From Pseudomonas taeanensis MS-3 (GTDB lineage: Bacteria; Pseudomonadota; Gammaproteobacteria; Pseudomonadales; Pseudomonadaceae), in NCBI RefSeq assembly GCF_000498575.2, contig NZ_AWSQ01000008.1, positions 7,989 to 71,988 of the forward strand: a stretch of 64,000 nt of DNA, written 5' to 3'. A program made the translations under genes and the position numbers. The notes beneath the pieces were generated by a model that searched no databases, was not told the origin of the DNA, and saw nothing but the letters and a program-made list of their open reading frames with translations. This document shows positions 51,044 to 59,554 of the stretch, piece after piece; position 1 is the first letter of the stretch, and each line of letters starts with the position of its first letter.

Positions 51044-51395
51044 TGCGGATTCCACGCCATCCGGCCACCCAGTCCACGATTATCCGGCCGGGCATTCCAC
51101 GCACATCCGGCCATCTGTTCCACGGCCATCTGGCCGGGCAGTCGGAGCGCAGCGACGCAGGTTTTGCATTGTTAGTCTGAGGCGCCCGGCGCCGTCAATT
51201 TCTTCGTCCGCTTGCGCATCGATTCGCCCTTGAGATTGATCCGGTAGGCGTTGTGCACCAGGCGGTCGAGGATGGCGTCGGCCAGGGTCGGGTCGCCGAT
51301 CAGTTCATGCCAGTTATCCACCGGCATCTGGCTGGTCACCAGGGTCGAGCGCTGGCCGTAGCGGTCGTCCAGTAGCTCCAGCATGTCCCGCCGTT
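51044..51395 (-). mobile_element. IS21-family end with istB 3' fragment
   Basis: The end repeat region has several GATTCCACG/CATCCGGCC blocks (51045-51140), as in IS21 termini. The last part of istB reads leftwards from 51384 to 51172 (LELLDDRYGQRSTLVTSQMP, VDNWHELIGDPTLADAILDR). The istB 5' part and istA are absent. The ORF ends TAPGASD. Confidence 0.75.
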
Positions 51396-51731
51396 TTTCG
51401 GCTGGCTCCGCTGGAAGAAAATGCCCGGCATGACCTGCTGGAAGTGATCGACGACCGCGCTGGCAGCCGCTCCACCATCCTGACCAGTCAGCTTCCCGTC
51501 GATCATTGGCACGGTTGGATCAACGACCCCACGCTGGCCAACGCCATCCTCGATCGCCTGGTGCACAACGCCTACCGAATCGTGATGAAAGGCGAGTCAC
51601 TGCGACGGAAAAACACGGAGGAAGAAGCCGCATCGTGACCGATGCGGCTACAATCCAAATCCCGCGCAACCGGGGTGAAAACACCGGTCACGAGTTAGCA
51701 AAATGAGCGGTCACGTTCACCGAAATCCGCA
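51396..51731 (+). mobile_element. Second IS21-family istB 3' fragment, opposite orientation
   Basis: Reads rightwards: ENARHDLLEVIDDRAGSRST, then ILTSQLPVDHWHGWINDPTL and NAILDRLVHNAYRIVMKGES to the stop at 51638. The end of the element is at about 51731 (CCGAAATCCGCA). It is homologous to, but clearly different from, the istB fragment on its left. The element truncates the AlkB-like gene. Confidence 0.7.
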
Positions 51732-51940
51732 GCCAGCCACAACTGAAAGGTCAAGATGCCGGGGTATTTGAAATTAGGGGTGCTGGTGTCATCCCCGGCA
51801 ATTGCATCGCCAATGACGTAAATGAATACCACGGCTATCAAGCCGATAGTTATCCAAGCACCACCGGCCAAGATAGCTGCAGCAGACAATAAGCCAACCA
51901 CATGAAATAGAAAGTACTTCAGGTAATGCAGCGCGTTCAT
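51732..51940 (-). pseudogene. N-terminal fragment of an AlkB/XylM-like membrane hydroxylase
   Basis: Reads leftwards from the ATG at 51940 (MNALHYLKYFLFHVVGLLSA) for about 70 residues, to FQLWLA, where IS21 sequence takes over. Two hydrophobic segments and IGDAIAGDDTSTPNFKYPGI resemble the start of non-haem diiron alkane or xylene monooxygenases. All His boxes are lost. It followed the ferredoxin reductase gene by 31 bp, so the two formed a hydroxylase system before IS21 cut it. Confidence 0.6.
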
Positions 51941-51971
51941 GGTCGTCTCTCTTGTTATTACTAGAGGAATA

Positions 51972-53006
51972 TCAGGCGGTGGCCGCCAGTGGGTCATGAT
52001 GGGTTGTGAAGCGATCGGCGTAGATGTGATCACAGGGCACCGCAGAACCGCGCAACATCAAAACCGCGCTATCGATCATTACTGGGGGGCCACACAGGTA
52101 GGCGTGAGCACCATCCTCCAGAAACTTGGGGATGAGTTCAGAGACCAGCCCCCTGGCACCTTGCCAGTTGGAGTCACTTGTCGCCCCAGAGAGAACCGGT
52201 ACGAAATGGAACGAAGCACGCCACTGGGCTGCTAGAGCACTAATTTCATCAAGCGCATAAAGGTCACGTTCTTCGCGAGCACCGAACAGCAAAGTGACAG
52301 ATCGCTGAGCCCCTACGGAAAGAGCCTCTTCGAGGAGAGCCAGGATTGGTGCCAGCCCACTACCACCTGCCACCAAGAGCAGTGGAGCAGCGCTCGGGCG
52401 CAAATAGAAGTCGCCCTCTGGCCCCACAACCATCGCCCCCTGCCCAAGCAGCGACTGATCATTGATTACGCTAGTTACGCAGCCGCCTTGCACCTTACGA
52501 ATGAAGAAGGACACCTTGCCGTCAGGCTGCGGCCTGTTTGCGAAAGAGAAACTGCGAGCATACAGCGGCAAAATGTCGAAGCAGAGATCGGCATACTGGC
52601 CAGCCTTGTAGGGCAGACTCTCCTCTAACTGGATCACCAGCCTGGTGATGTCGTGGGTGAGCTTGTCTTGCGCTACCACCTTACCCCGTACCCGTCGACG
52701 GGTCTGAAAAGCGGCAAGATCCACTTCAATGCTCACCTCCCCCTTGGGAACACTCTGGCAGGCCAGTATGTAGCCGGCATCCAGCTCCTCATCACTGAGG
52801 ATGTAGCCGGTTTCAGTCAACTCTTTCACCTGACCCGATATCAGCTTGCACTTGCAACTGGCGCAACCGCCCACACGGCAGCTATGGGGGAAATCAATGC
52901 CCTGGCGCAGAGCAGCGTGCAGCAGAGTTTCACCTGGCCTGACGTCTACCCCGATACCATTGATAAGCGCTGCTGAAGCCTTGCGCTTGGCGAAAAATGA
53001 AAACAT
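51972..53006 (-). CDS. Ferredoxin-NAD(P)H reductase component of a monooxygenase
   Basis: 344 residues. The start at 53006 (MFSFFAKRKASAALINGIGV) is behind GGAGG; an ATG at 53024 lacks a ribosome site. The N-terminal plant-type 2Fe-2S domain has C43, C48, C51 and C83. The FAD domain has RSFSFANRP, the NAD domain GGSGLAPILALLEEA and YLCGPPVMID at the end. Same order as XylA and similar reductases feeding membrane hydroxylases. Divergent from the AraC gene at 53156. Confidence 0.88.
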   Translation of the reverse strand: MFSFFAKRKASAALINGIGVDVRPGETLLHAALRQGIDFPHSCRVGGCASCKCKLISGQVKELTETGYILSDEELDAGYILACQSVPKGEVSIEVDLAAFQTRRRVRGKVVAQDKLTHDITRLVIQLEESLPYKAGQYADLCFDILPLYARSFSFANRPQPDGKVSFFIRKVQGGCVTSVINDQSLLGQGAMVVGPEGDFYLRPSAAPLLLVAGGSGLAPILALLEEALSVGAQRSVTLLFGAREERDLYALDEISALAAQWRASFHFVPVLSGATSDSNWQGARGLVSELIPKFLEDGAHAYLCGPPVMIDSAVLMLRGSAVPCDHIYADRFTTHHDPLAATA

Positions 53007-53155
53007 GTGCCCTCCGAGAGTCATTGTTGGAGTAGGAGCTGCGGACGTTCACATCCTAGCGGCGACCCGGGGCGAGCAAGAGGTTCCGGATTGACAAATA
53101 GAGGTCATTTATTGACAATTTACGCAGCGCTGAATTATCGCGAAGAGGGATAGCT

Positions 53156-54190
53156 ATGCTCGACTTCGTCTTGCCTGTGCAGTACTTACGGCAAATCGCC
53201 GAGCTGGTTCGGGTCTTTGGCGTAAATCCAGAAGATTGGCTAGCACGCAGCCAACTGACCCTGAACCAGATGGGCGAAGCTAGCTTCCAACCCAGCTTCG
53301 ACGTGTTCCGCCAACTAACTGAAGACGCCTTGATACTGACCGACGAACCGGCGCTCGGCTTGTTACTGGGCGAGCGGCTGGTTATCAACACGCATGGAAT
53401 TCTCGGTTTCGCTGCGCAGCAGAGCGAATCGCTTAGCCAGGCCATTCAATTGGTACAGCGCTATCTAGCATTACGCACCACCCTGTTTGACCTTGAGCAC
53501 GAGCACGACGAGACAACCCAGCTAGAGCACCTCCGCTTCAGTGCAAACTTCACTCTGGGTGCCTGCGAGCGAACACTGCTTGAAGCAGTGATGCTGGCGG
53601 TAAAGAATATTTTCGACGCAATCACCTTGGGTTGCGCTCGACCTCGACAAGTCAGCTTCCCCTTCCCTGAACCAACTTATGCCAACCTGGCAATCGACAT
53701 GTTCGGTTGCGAAGTAGCCTATGGGCAGAGCTGGGCTGGCTTCACTCTGGACACCGAGCTACTTGAACAGCCTCTCAAAATGGCCGACCCGGCAGCCTTC
53801 CGAGAAGCCGAAAAAATCTGTCAGCAAGAGTTGGGAAAGCTGGCAGCCAAGACATCAACAAGCGCAGGCGTGCGAAGGATAATGCTGGAGAAACAACACG
53901 GCTTCCCAAGCCTGAACGTTACCGCATGGCTGTTCCATCTAACTCCACGCACCCTCCATCGCCGACTACTTGAAGAGGGCACGTCCTTCAAAGAGATCCT
54001 CGAGGAGGTACGCCATACACTGGCGGTTGAACATCTCAAAGCTGGTCATTTAACGATGGGGGAGATCGCCTATACATTGGGCTACACAGATCTCGCAAAC
54101 TTCCGTAGAGCCTTCAAACGGTGGACGGGCACGCCTCCCTCTCATTACCTCAGGCACCTACCCAGCACAGCAGGTAAAGCAACAGAATAA
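53156..54190 (+). CDS. AraC-family regulator beside the reductase
   Basis: 344 residues. The N-terminal Arabinose_bd-type ligand domain (about 1-210) includes DWLARSQLTLNQMGEASFQP and LLGERLVINTHGILGFAAQQ. Two helix-turn-helix motifs are at the C-terminus (about 245-335), with FPSLNVTAWLFHLTPRTLHR and MGEIAYTLGYTDLANFRRAF. Divergent from the monooxygenase reductase with a 149-bp gap, so it is the probable activator of that cluster. The effector is likely a hydrocarbon or its alcohol; unproven. Confidence 0.88.
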   Translation: MLDFVLPVQYLRQIAELVRVFGVNPEDWLARSQLTLNQMGEASFQPSFDVFRQLTEDALILTDEPALGLLLGERLVINTHGILGFAAQQSESLSQAIQLVQRYLALRTTLFDLEHEHDETTQLEHLRFSANFTLGACERTLLEAVMLAVKNIFDAITLGCARPRQVSFPFPEPTYANLAIDMFGCEVAYGQSWAGFTLDTELLEQPLKMADPAAFREAEKICQQELGKLAAKTSTSAGVRRIMLEKQHGFPSLNVTAWLFHLTPRTLHRRLLEEGTSFKEILEEVRHTLAVEHLKAGHLTMGEIAYTLGYTDLANFRRAFKRWTGTPPSHYLRHLPSTAGKATE

Positions 54191-54249
54191 ACAGCGCACG
54201 ACCACCCACACCGACAGACACTCGCAACCTATGTCAAAACATGGGCGAC

Positions 54250-55097
54250 TGTAGTGGTCAAATAATTTCGGACACTGCGATAGGTTGTTTTGCCTGTTTC
54301 CGCTCGTAAGTCGTTGGCGGTTGGTAGCCGAGACTCGAGTGCAGGCGCACGTTGTTGTAAAAGCCGGCGATGTAGTCGGCGATATCCGTCATCGCCTCGG
54401 CGTGATTGGCGTAGTCATGCTGCCAGACCCGCTCCACTTTCAGGTTCAGAAAGAAGCGCTCCATCACCGCGTCCCAACAGTTACCCTTGAGGCTCATGCT
54501 CATCACCAAGCCATGCTGATCGAGTACGGCGCGATGGGCCACGCTGGCGTATTGGCTCCCCCGATCCGAGTGGATGACCAAGCCCGCCGCAGGCTGGCGT
54601 TGCGCAATCGCCATCTGTAGCGCCGAGCAGACCAGTTCTGCCGGCATGTTCGGTGCCATCGCCCAGCCGACGATCTTGCGCGAGTACAAGTCCATTACCG
54701 CTGCCAGATACAGCCAGCCGCTGCGTGTGCGGATATAGGTGATATCAGCGACCCAGGCCAGATTGACCGCTTCAGGATTGAACTGCCGGTTCAGAATATT
54801 GCCCGCTATCGGCAGGTCATGCTTGCTGTCTGTTGTATGGACAAACTTGCGCCTCCAGGTTGGACGGAGTTGGTACTGCGCCATCATTCGCCTGACCCGA
54901 TAGCGCCCCACGCAGACGCCTTGGGCCTTGAGCGCTGCCTGCAAGCGACGGCTGCCGTAAGCGCTGCCGTTCGCCACGAACAGGGCTTTTAGGAATACGA
55001 CCACCGGACACGCCTTGATCGGCCTCAGCTGGCGGCTCCGTGCGGCGTAATACCCCGAACGGCTGACCCCGAGCAGCCAGCAGAACCTTGTGGTCAT
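54250..55097 (-). mobile_element. IS3-family remnant (orfB without orfA)
   Basis: The left end TGTAGTGGTCAAATAATTTC at about 54250 looks like an IS3-type terminus. The other end is lost: the element runs into the GMC dehydrogenase gene near 55098, and orfA is absent. Confidence 0.65.
54258..55097 (-). CDS. IS3-family transposase OrfB
   Basis: 279 residues: helix-turn-helix-like start (FCWLLGVSRSGYYAARS), HTH_21 region (NGSAYGSRRLQAALKAQG) and integrase core with the DDE residues in WVADITYIRT, VIHSDRGSQYAS and AVMERFFLNLKVE. The reading frame is intact, but without orfA (normally joined by frameshifting) it is probably inactive. The first residues lie at the junction with the GMC gene. Confidence 0.85.
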   Translation of the reverse strand: MTTRFCWLLGVSRSGYYAARSRQLRPIKACPVVVFLKALFVANGSAYGSRRLQAALKAQGVCVGRYRVRRMMAQYQLRPTWRRKFVHTTDSKHDLPIAGNILNRQFNPEAVNLAWVADITYIRTRSGWLYLAAVMDLYSRKIVGWAMAPNMPAELVCSALQMAIAQRQPAAGLVIHSDRGSQYASVAHRAVLDQHGLVMSMSLKGNCWDAVMERFFLNLKVERVWQHDYANHAEAMTDIADYIAGFYNNVRLHSSLGYQPPTTYERKQAKQPIAVSEII

Positions 55098-56468
55098 ATC
55101 GGCTATCAGCCACGCGGCAAGGTGTTGGGGGCAGCAGTTCGATCAACGGAATGATCTACATCCGCGGGCACCACAGCGACTTCGACGACTGGCAAGCCCT
55201 AGGCAACCCCGGCTGGTCCTTCGCCGATGTTCTGCCGTTCTTTCGCAAAAACGAGATGCACCAGAGCGGTAGCAGCGAACTCCATGGCGGCGAAGGTGAA
55301 CTTTACGTCGGTCGAGCCCACCGCCATGTCGCCACCGAAGCTTTCGTCGAAGCCGCCATTCAGGCTGGCCACTCCTACACATCAGACTTCAATGGCGCGC
55401 AGCAGGAAAGCATCGGCTACTACGACGTAACCATCCGTGACGGGCGCCGCTGGAGCACTGCCACCGCCTTCCTCAAACCGATCCGCCACCGCGAAAACCT
55501 CACCGTACTCACTGGCGCCCACGTCGAGCGCGTACTGCTGCAAGGAAAACAGGCTACTGGCGTGCAAGCTCTGATCAAGGGCCGACGCCTGGAACTGAAG
55601 GCGCACAAGGAAGTGCTACTGGCCGCTGGCGCTTTCGGCAGCCCGCACCTGCTAATGCTGTCTGGCATAGGCCCGGAGGCCGAGCTGAAACCACTGGGTA
55701 TCGCTGTGCAACACGAACTGCCGGGCGTCGGCCAGCACCTGCAGGATCATCCGGACATCGTGCTCTGCTACAAAAGCCGCGACACCTCGCTGCTGGACAT
55801 CTCTCTCGGCGGTAACATGAAGATGGGCACGGCATTGATCGACTATCTGCGCAACAAAAAAAGGCCCACTGGGAAGCAATTGTGCCGAAGGAGGCGGCTT
55901 CCTCAAAACAACCACAGACTTGGCGCGCCCAGATATCCAGTTGCACTCGGTGATCGGCACAGTCGATGACTACAACCGCAAGCTTCACTGGGGGCACGGT
56001 TTCAGCTGTCATGTCTGCGTGCTGCGGCCCAAAAGCATCGGCAGCGGCGGCCTGACATCCGCTGACCCAAGTGCAACACCGCGCATCGACCCCAACTTCC
56101 TCAGTCACGACGACGATGTGCAGACTCTTCTCAAGGGCTATGGCATGGCTCGCGAGATAGTAGCTCAGGCACCCATGGCGCGCTTCGGCCTCAAGGACAT
56201 CTACAGCCAGAACCTGCACAGTGACGAACAGCTGATTGAATTGCTACGCCGCCGCACCGATTCCATCTATCACCCGATCGGCACTTGCAAGATGGGGCAG
56301 GACGAGATGGCTGTGGTCGATAGCCAGCTACGAGTACATGGCATTGAGGGTCTACGAGTGATAGACGCTTCCATCATGCCGACCTTGGTAGGTGGCAACA
56401 CCAACGCAGCCTCGATCATGATCGCCGAGCGCGGTGCCGAGTGGGTAGCCTCTGCCAGAGGTAGATAG
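55098..56468 (+). pseudogene. GMC-family alcohol/choline dehydrogenase, 5'-truncated and frameshifted
   Basis: About 455 codons remain. The N-terminal FAD-binding part (about 75 residues) is replaced by the IS3 end. Two GMC signatures are present: GGSSSINGMIYIRG near the start and GAFGSPHLLMLSGIGP. Two frame changes lie at homopolymers: a G run at 55127-55131 (six expected to read KVLGGSSS) and an A run at 55856-55862 (six expected to read NKKGPLGSNCAEGG). The C-terminus with YHPIGTCKMG and GNTNAASIMIAERGA is complete. It resembles AlkJ-type alcohol dehydrogenases, fitting the hydroxylase remnants nearby. Confidence 0.8.
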
Positions 56469-56507
56469 TAATACAGAAAGGGCCCTCCAATACACGGAGG
56501 CTGGAAT

Positions 56508-57515
56508 TTACTGCCTTTCCAACAACTGGCGGCGCCGCGCCCGTGGCGCCATGTTGAACCAACGTCGGCAAGCACGGTTGAACACACTCTGTTCGCTATA
56601 ACCGAGCAAGCCGGCGACTTGTGACATCGCCATGTTACGTTCGGCTAGGTAGCAGTCGGCGCGCTCCCGGCGCACAGCCTCCAAAAGGTCCTCGAATCCA
56701 CTGCCCCGCTCAGCTAGGCGCCGCTGCAACACCCTCTCGTGTAACCCCAACTGTTCGGCCACCAACGGCAGGCGGCAGCGCTGGGTCGGCAGCATGCGCA
56801 GGATGAGAAACTCCACCTGAGACCGCAGATCTTGAGGCCGCGCCGCATAGGCACTGAGGTACTGGACCATGGTGCGGTACAGCAACGGATCCTGAAGCTC
56901 GATGGCCTGCTCCAGTTGATCACGGTGAAGGACCAGAGCATTGCAATCCTGTCCATTGAAGACGCTAGTGTTGAAATAACGGCGATAACGGGCAGCGGGT
57001 AACGGACTGATGCCGCTGAATAGAACGGACTGAGCTCTGAAGCTTGAACCACAAAGCAGCTTCATAGTGTTATGGGCAACCCCGAGGGCCAGCTCGTGTA
57101 GCTGCCGCTGCTGTAGAGCACCCGGTAAACGGATATCGATGCGCAATCGCGATGTCTGTGGCTCGCAGCTGTCTAGCTCAAGACGAATCCCTGGACTGTG
57201 GTAACCGATGAAGCGGACTATTTCCTCCAGAGCCTGGCCCACAGTTGCAGCACTGCGCACGATCAGAGCGATCGGGCCAAGTACATGCACGTCCTGATAC
57301 TGGGCCATACGTAAACCGAAGTCGGGGCAGTCAAGAACCAACGCCGCGTGCTCCAGCACCTCAATAAACGAACGAAGCGGAACGTGTGCCTCCTCATCCC
57401 CAAGCAGCCGGGGGTCAATGTGATACTGCCGCAACAAGGACTCGGACTGGCCGCCCAACTGGCTCACCAGTTCGTTGAACCCCCAAAAGGAAGTGGTACG
57501 AATAAGAGTAGTCAT
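56508..57515 (-). CDS. AraC-family regulator beside the GMC gene
   Basis: 335 residues. The N-terminal ligand domain (about 20-205) has LSQLGGQSESLLRQYHIDPR-like text near its start and FGLRMAQYQDVHVLGPIALI. The C-terminal helix-turn-helix pair has RLPLVAEQLGLHERVLQRRL and MSQVAGLLGYSEQSVFNRAC. It is convergent with the GMC gene (39-bp gap) and only distantly similar to the regulator at 53156. It probably belongs to the same catabolic cluster. Confidence 0.85.
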   Translation of the reverse strand: MTTLIRTTSFWGFNELVSQLGGQSESLLRQYHIDPRLLGDEEAHVPLRSFIEVLEHAALVLDCPDFGLRMAQYQDVHVLGPIALIVRSAATVGQALEEIVRFIGYHSPGIRLELDSCEPQTSRLRIDIRLPGALQQRQLHELALGVAHNTMKLLCGSSFRAQSVLFSGISPLPAARYRRYFNTSVFNGQDCNALVLHRDQLEQAIELQDPLLYRTMVQYLSAYAARPQDLRSQVEFLILRMLPTQRCRLPLVAEQLGLHERVLQRRLAERGSGFEDLLEAVRRERADCYLAERNMAMSQVAGLLGYSEQSVFNRACRRWFNMAPRARRRQLLERQ

Positions 57516-57734
57516 GTTGACTGGAGTCCAATCACCATCAAAGCGGCCTCCGCCCTTTCGTCAAATATGCACCTGGCTGCAAATGGTCATGCCTACGAGA
57601 CGAGATTTTTCGAAGCCTCTTAGCATACCCGCCACCATCGAGTATGGACTGCTCGCGCTTCGATAGACATCACCGGCCCATGCATGGAATACCCCCACGG
57701 TAAATATCCCCAACCTCAACCGCTCTATATCTAG

Positions 57735-58440
57735 CTAGAAACCCCGCGATCGACTGATCTCCCAGGACACGCCGCCACCATGTACGGTCGCGGTAATCTG
57801 CTGACCCAGGCGCTTCTCAATCACTGGCGCCCATGGCACCAAACTGAACCCTTTGCCGTCATCCAGCAAAGCGTAACGTCCACTGGCGAGCATGACGCTG
57901 CGCCGATAGAGGCCGGCCACGCGCTGGCCGTCGTGCACAGGTCGATGCTCCAACCCGGTTTCGGCGGCGATGTCCCGAGCGGACTGAGTCAGATCCCGGT
58001 TGCGCAGCCTCACCAGCAGGTTACGCGCGAGGATCACGTGCTGGCCTTGCCTCTCGGCCAGCCCATGCTCGACCAGGACATCGGCACGCTGCTGTATGGC
58101 CTGCCTCACTTCTCCAGCGAATCCGAGGTCACCCACCCCTCGCACACCGCGGATCAGTTGCTGGTCTAGCCAGGTGGCACCGATCACACGAGCCTGCCGT
58201 TCAATAGGCAGGTGCGACTTTAGCTCCACGGCGACGCCACCCAGGCGCTGAGCGTCGTATTGGCGGCCGCGCTGGGGCAGGTCATCCGGCACCTTCCACA
58301 GTCCCTCCGCCACGCGTTCAACAATGCCGGCACGGCGTAGGGCTTCCAGCCGGCGGACGTGGGCAGCGACGACTTGCTGCGGGTCACGGCCATCCTTGGC
58401 CTGGCCCTGGACAATCGCCAGGTGGTGATCGGTGCGGCAC
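57735..58440 (-). pseudogene. C-terminal fragment of a DUF3363 relaxase
   Basis: About 235 codons, open from roughly 58440 to the stop at 57735, with no credible start (the GTG at 58313 is internal). LAIVQGQAKDGRDPQQVVAA, LPIERQARVIGATWLDQQLI and the end YRRSVMLASGRYALLDDGKG, FSLVPWAPVIEKRLGQQ are the tail of VirD2-like relaxases with a DUF3363 domain. The catalytic N-terminus is missing. It belongs to a different mobile element from the ICE above. Confidence 0.75.
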
Positions 58441-58753
58441 GCTAATCTTTGCGATCAATGGTTCCAAGACGCTTTGGTTGAGCAGCCATGGACCAAGCCA
58501 CCTGCACTGGTGCCGGAAAGCTGGCCCGTACAATCTCGGTCATCGTCATGAACCAAAGCACACAGCCCCTTGATGCCCATGAAGACCGAGGTTCTCGCCA
58601 GGAAGAGCCAGGGGCTAGGGATATCCGTAAGCTCGAGCCTTAACCTCTGCAGAGCGAAATCATGTCACGCGAACCCAGCTTGTGGGGACAAGTGGGGGAT
58701 GTTTTTTCACATAAAAATAAACGCTTATAAATCAATATCTTAATTAATATAAA
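58441..58753. other. Gap before the MITE
   Basis: 313 bp, increasingly AT-rich towards the right end (ATAAAAATAAACGCTTATAA near 58713). No gene, no clear regulatory site. Confidence 0.4.
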
Positions 58754-58912
58754 GGCTATGTCACAATTGGTTGTTGCAATGGCTAACGGGCCAAAACACA
58801 GCCCATGTAGGAGCTAGCTTGCTGACGATGCTTTCGCTGTCAGCTGGATCGCCAGCAAGCTGGCTCCTACGAAGAGCTTCGGCTCCGTGCAACAGTTAAC
58901 TCAGACATAGCC
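58754..58912. mobile_element. 159-bp MITE with IS1595-type ends carrying a REP hairpin
   Basis: The right end GCAACAGTTAACTCAGACATAGCC (up to 58912) is identical to the right end of the IS1595 element at 17468. The left end GGCTATGTCACAATTGGTTG is a divergent copy of its left end. TATAAA is found on both sides (58748-58753, 58913-58918), a partial target duplication. No coding capacity. The interior is a Pseudomonas REP pair. Confidence 0.7.
58807..58870. repeat. Inverted REP pair inside the MITE
   Basis: GTAGGAGCTAGCTTGCTG (58807-58824) faces CAGCAAGCTGGCTCCTAC (58853-58870). This is the Pseudomonas REP word GTAGGAGC-AGCTTGCTGGCGA in a head-to-head pair able to form one long hairpin. Confidence 0.8.
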
Positions 58913-59554
58913 TATAAAAAACCGCCTTATAGCTGGTCTGCATGCTCAAACAGGGCATCAAGATCAAGGCCGTCTTTGATAGCGACTGCAGCACCAATAC
59001 TGACGCCCAACATCAGTTGACGTGATTCGTATTGAAACGGCTGACAGATCGCTTTCCGGAGTATTTCAACACCCTCTGCCAAAAAGGACATGCCGTTGGT
59101 GGGCTGTAAGATGCCCCCAAACTCATCACCGCCCAGGCGAGCGATGGTGTCCGACTTGCGAAGGGTATGGCTTGCTCGCTTGGCCACTTCACAAACAGCA
59201 GCATCCCCTGTGCGATGGCCGTAACTGTCATTGATCGCATTTAGGCCTTCCATATCGAGCATCAGCAGTCCGAATTCAATACCCTCTCGCTTCACACGCG
59301 CCAACTCATTTCTGATCCTGTCAAAGAACAATGCTCGGTTGGCTAGGCCTGTCATTCCGTCATGCGTGACGCGATAGTAGAGGTCATCTGCTGCATATTT
59401 TGCAGCGAAAAACATGTCGGCACCGAGCACCTCGGCGAGCAAGCCCAAGACAGCTTCGTCCACAGGATCAAAGGTACCGACAAGTGTAGACATCACCTTC
59501 AGTACTCCGAAAGCGCTCCATAAACCCCACCTACCCAGTTCAGGCAGTTTGGTT

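Noticed and set aside
58313..58313. GTG start of a 192-residue protein
   Set aside because: The reading frame continues upstream with family-like sequence to about 58440, so this is an internal codon of a truncated gene.
57735..58440. Relaxase of the ICE
   Set aside because: It is the tail of a DUF3363/VirD2-like relaxase, not the TraI/MobH type expected for this ICE class, and lacks its catalytic domain.
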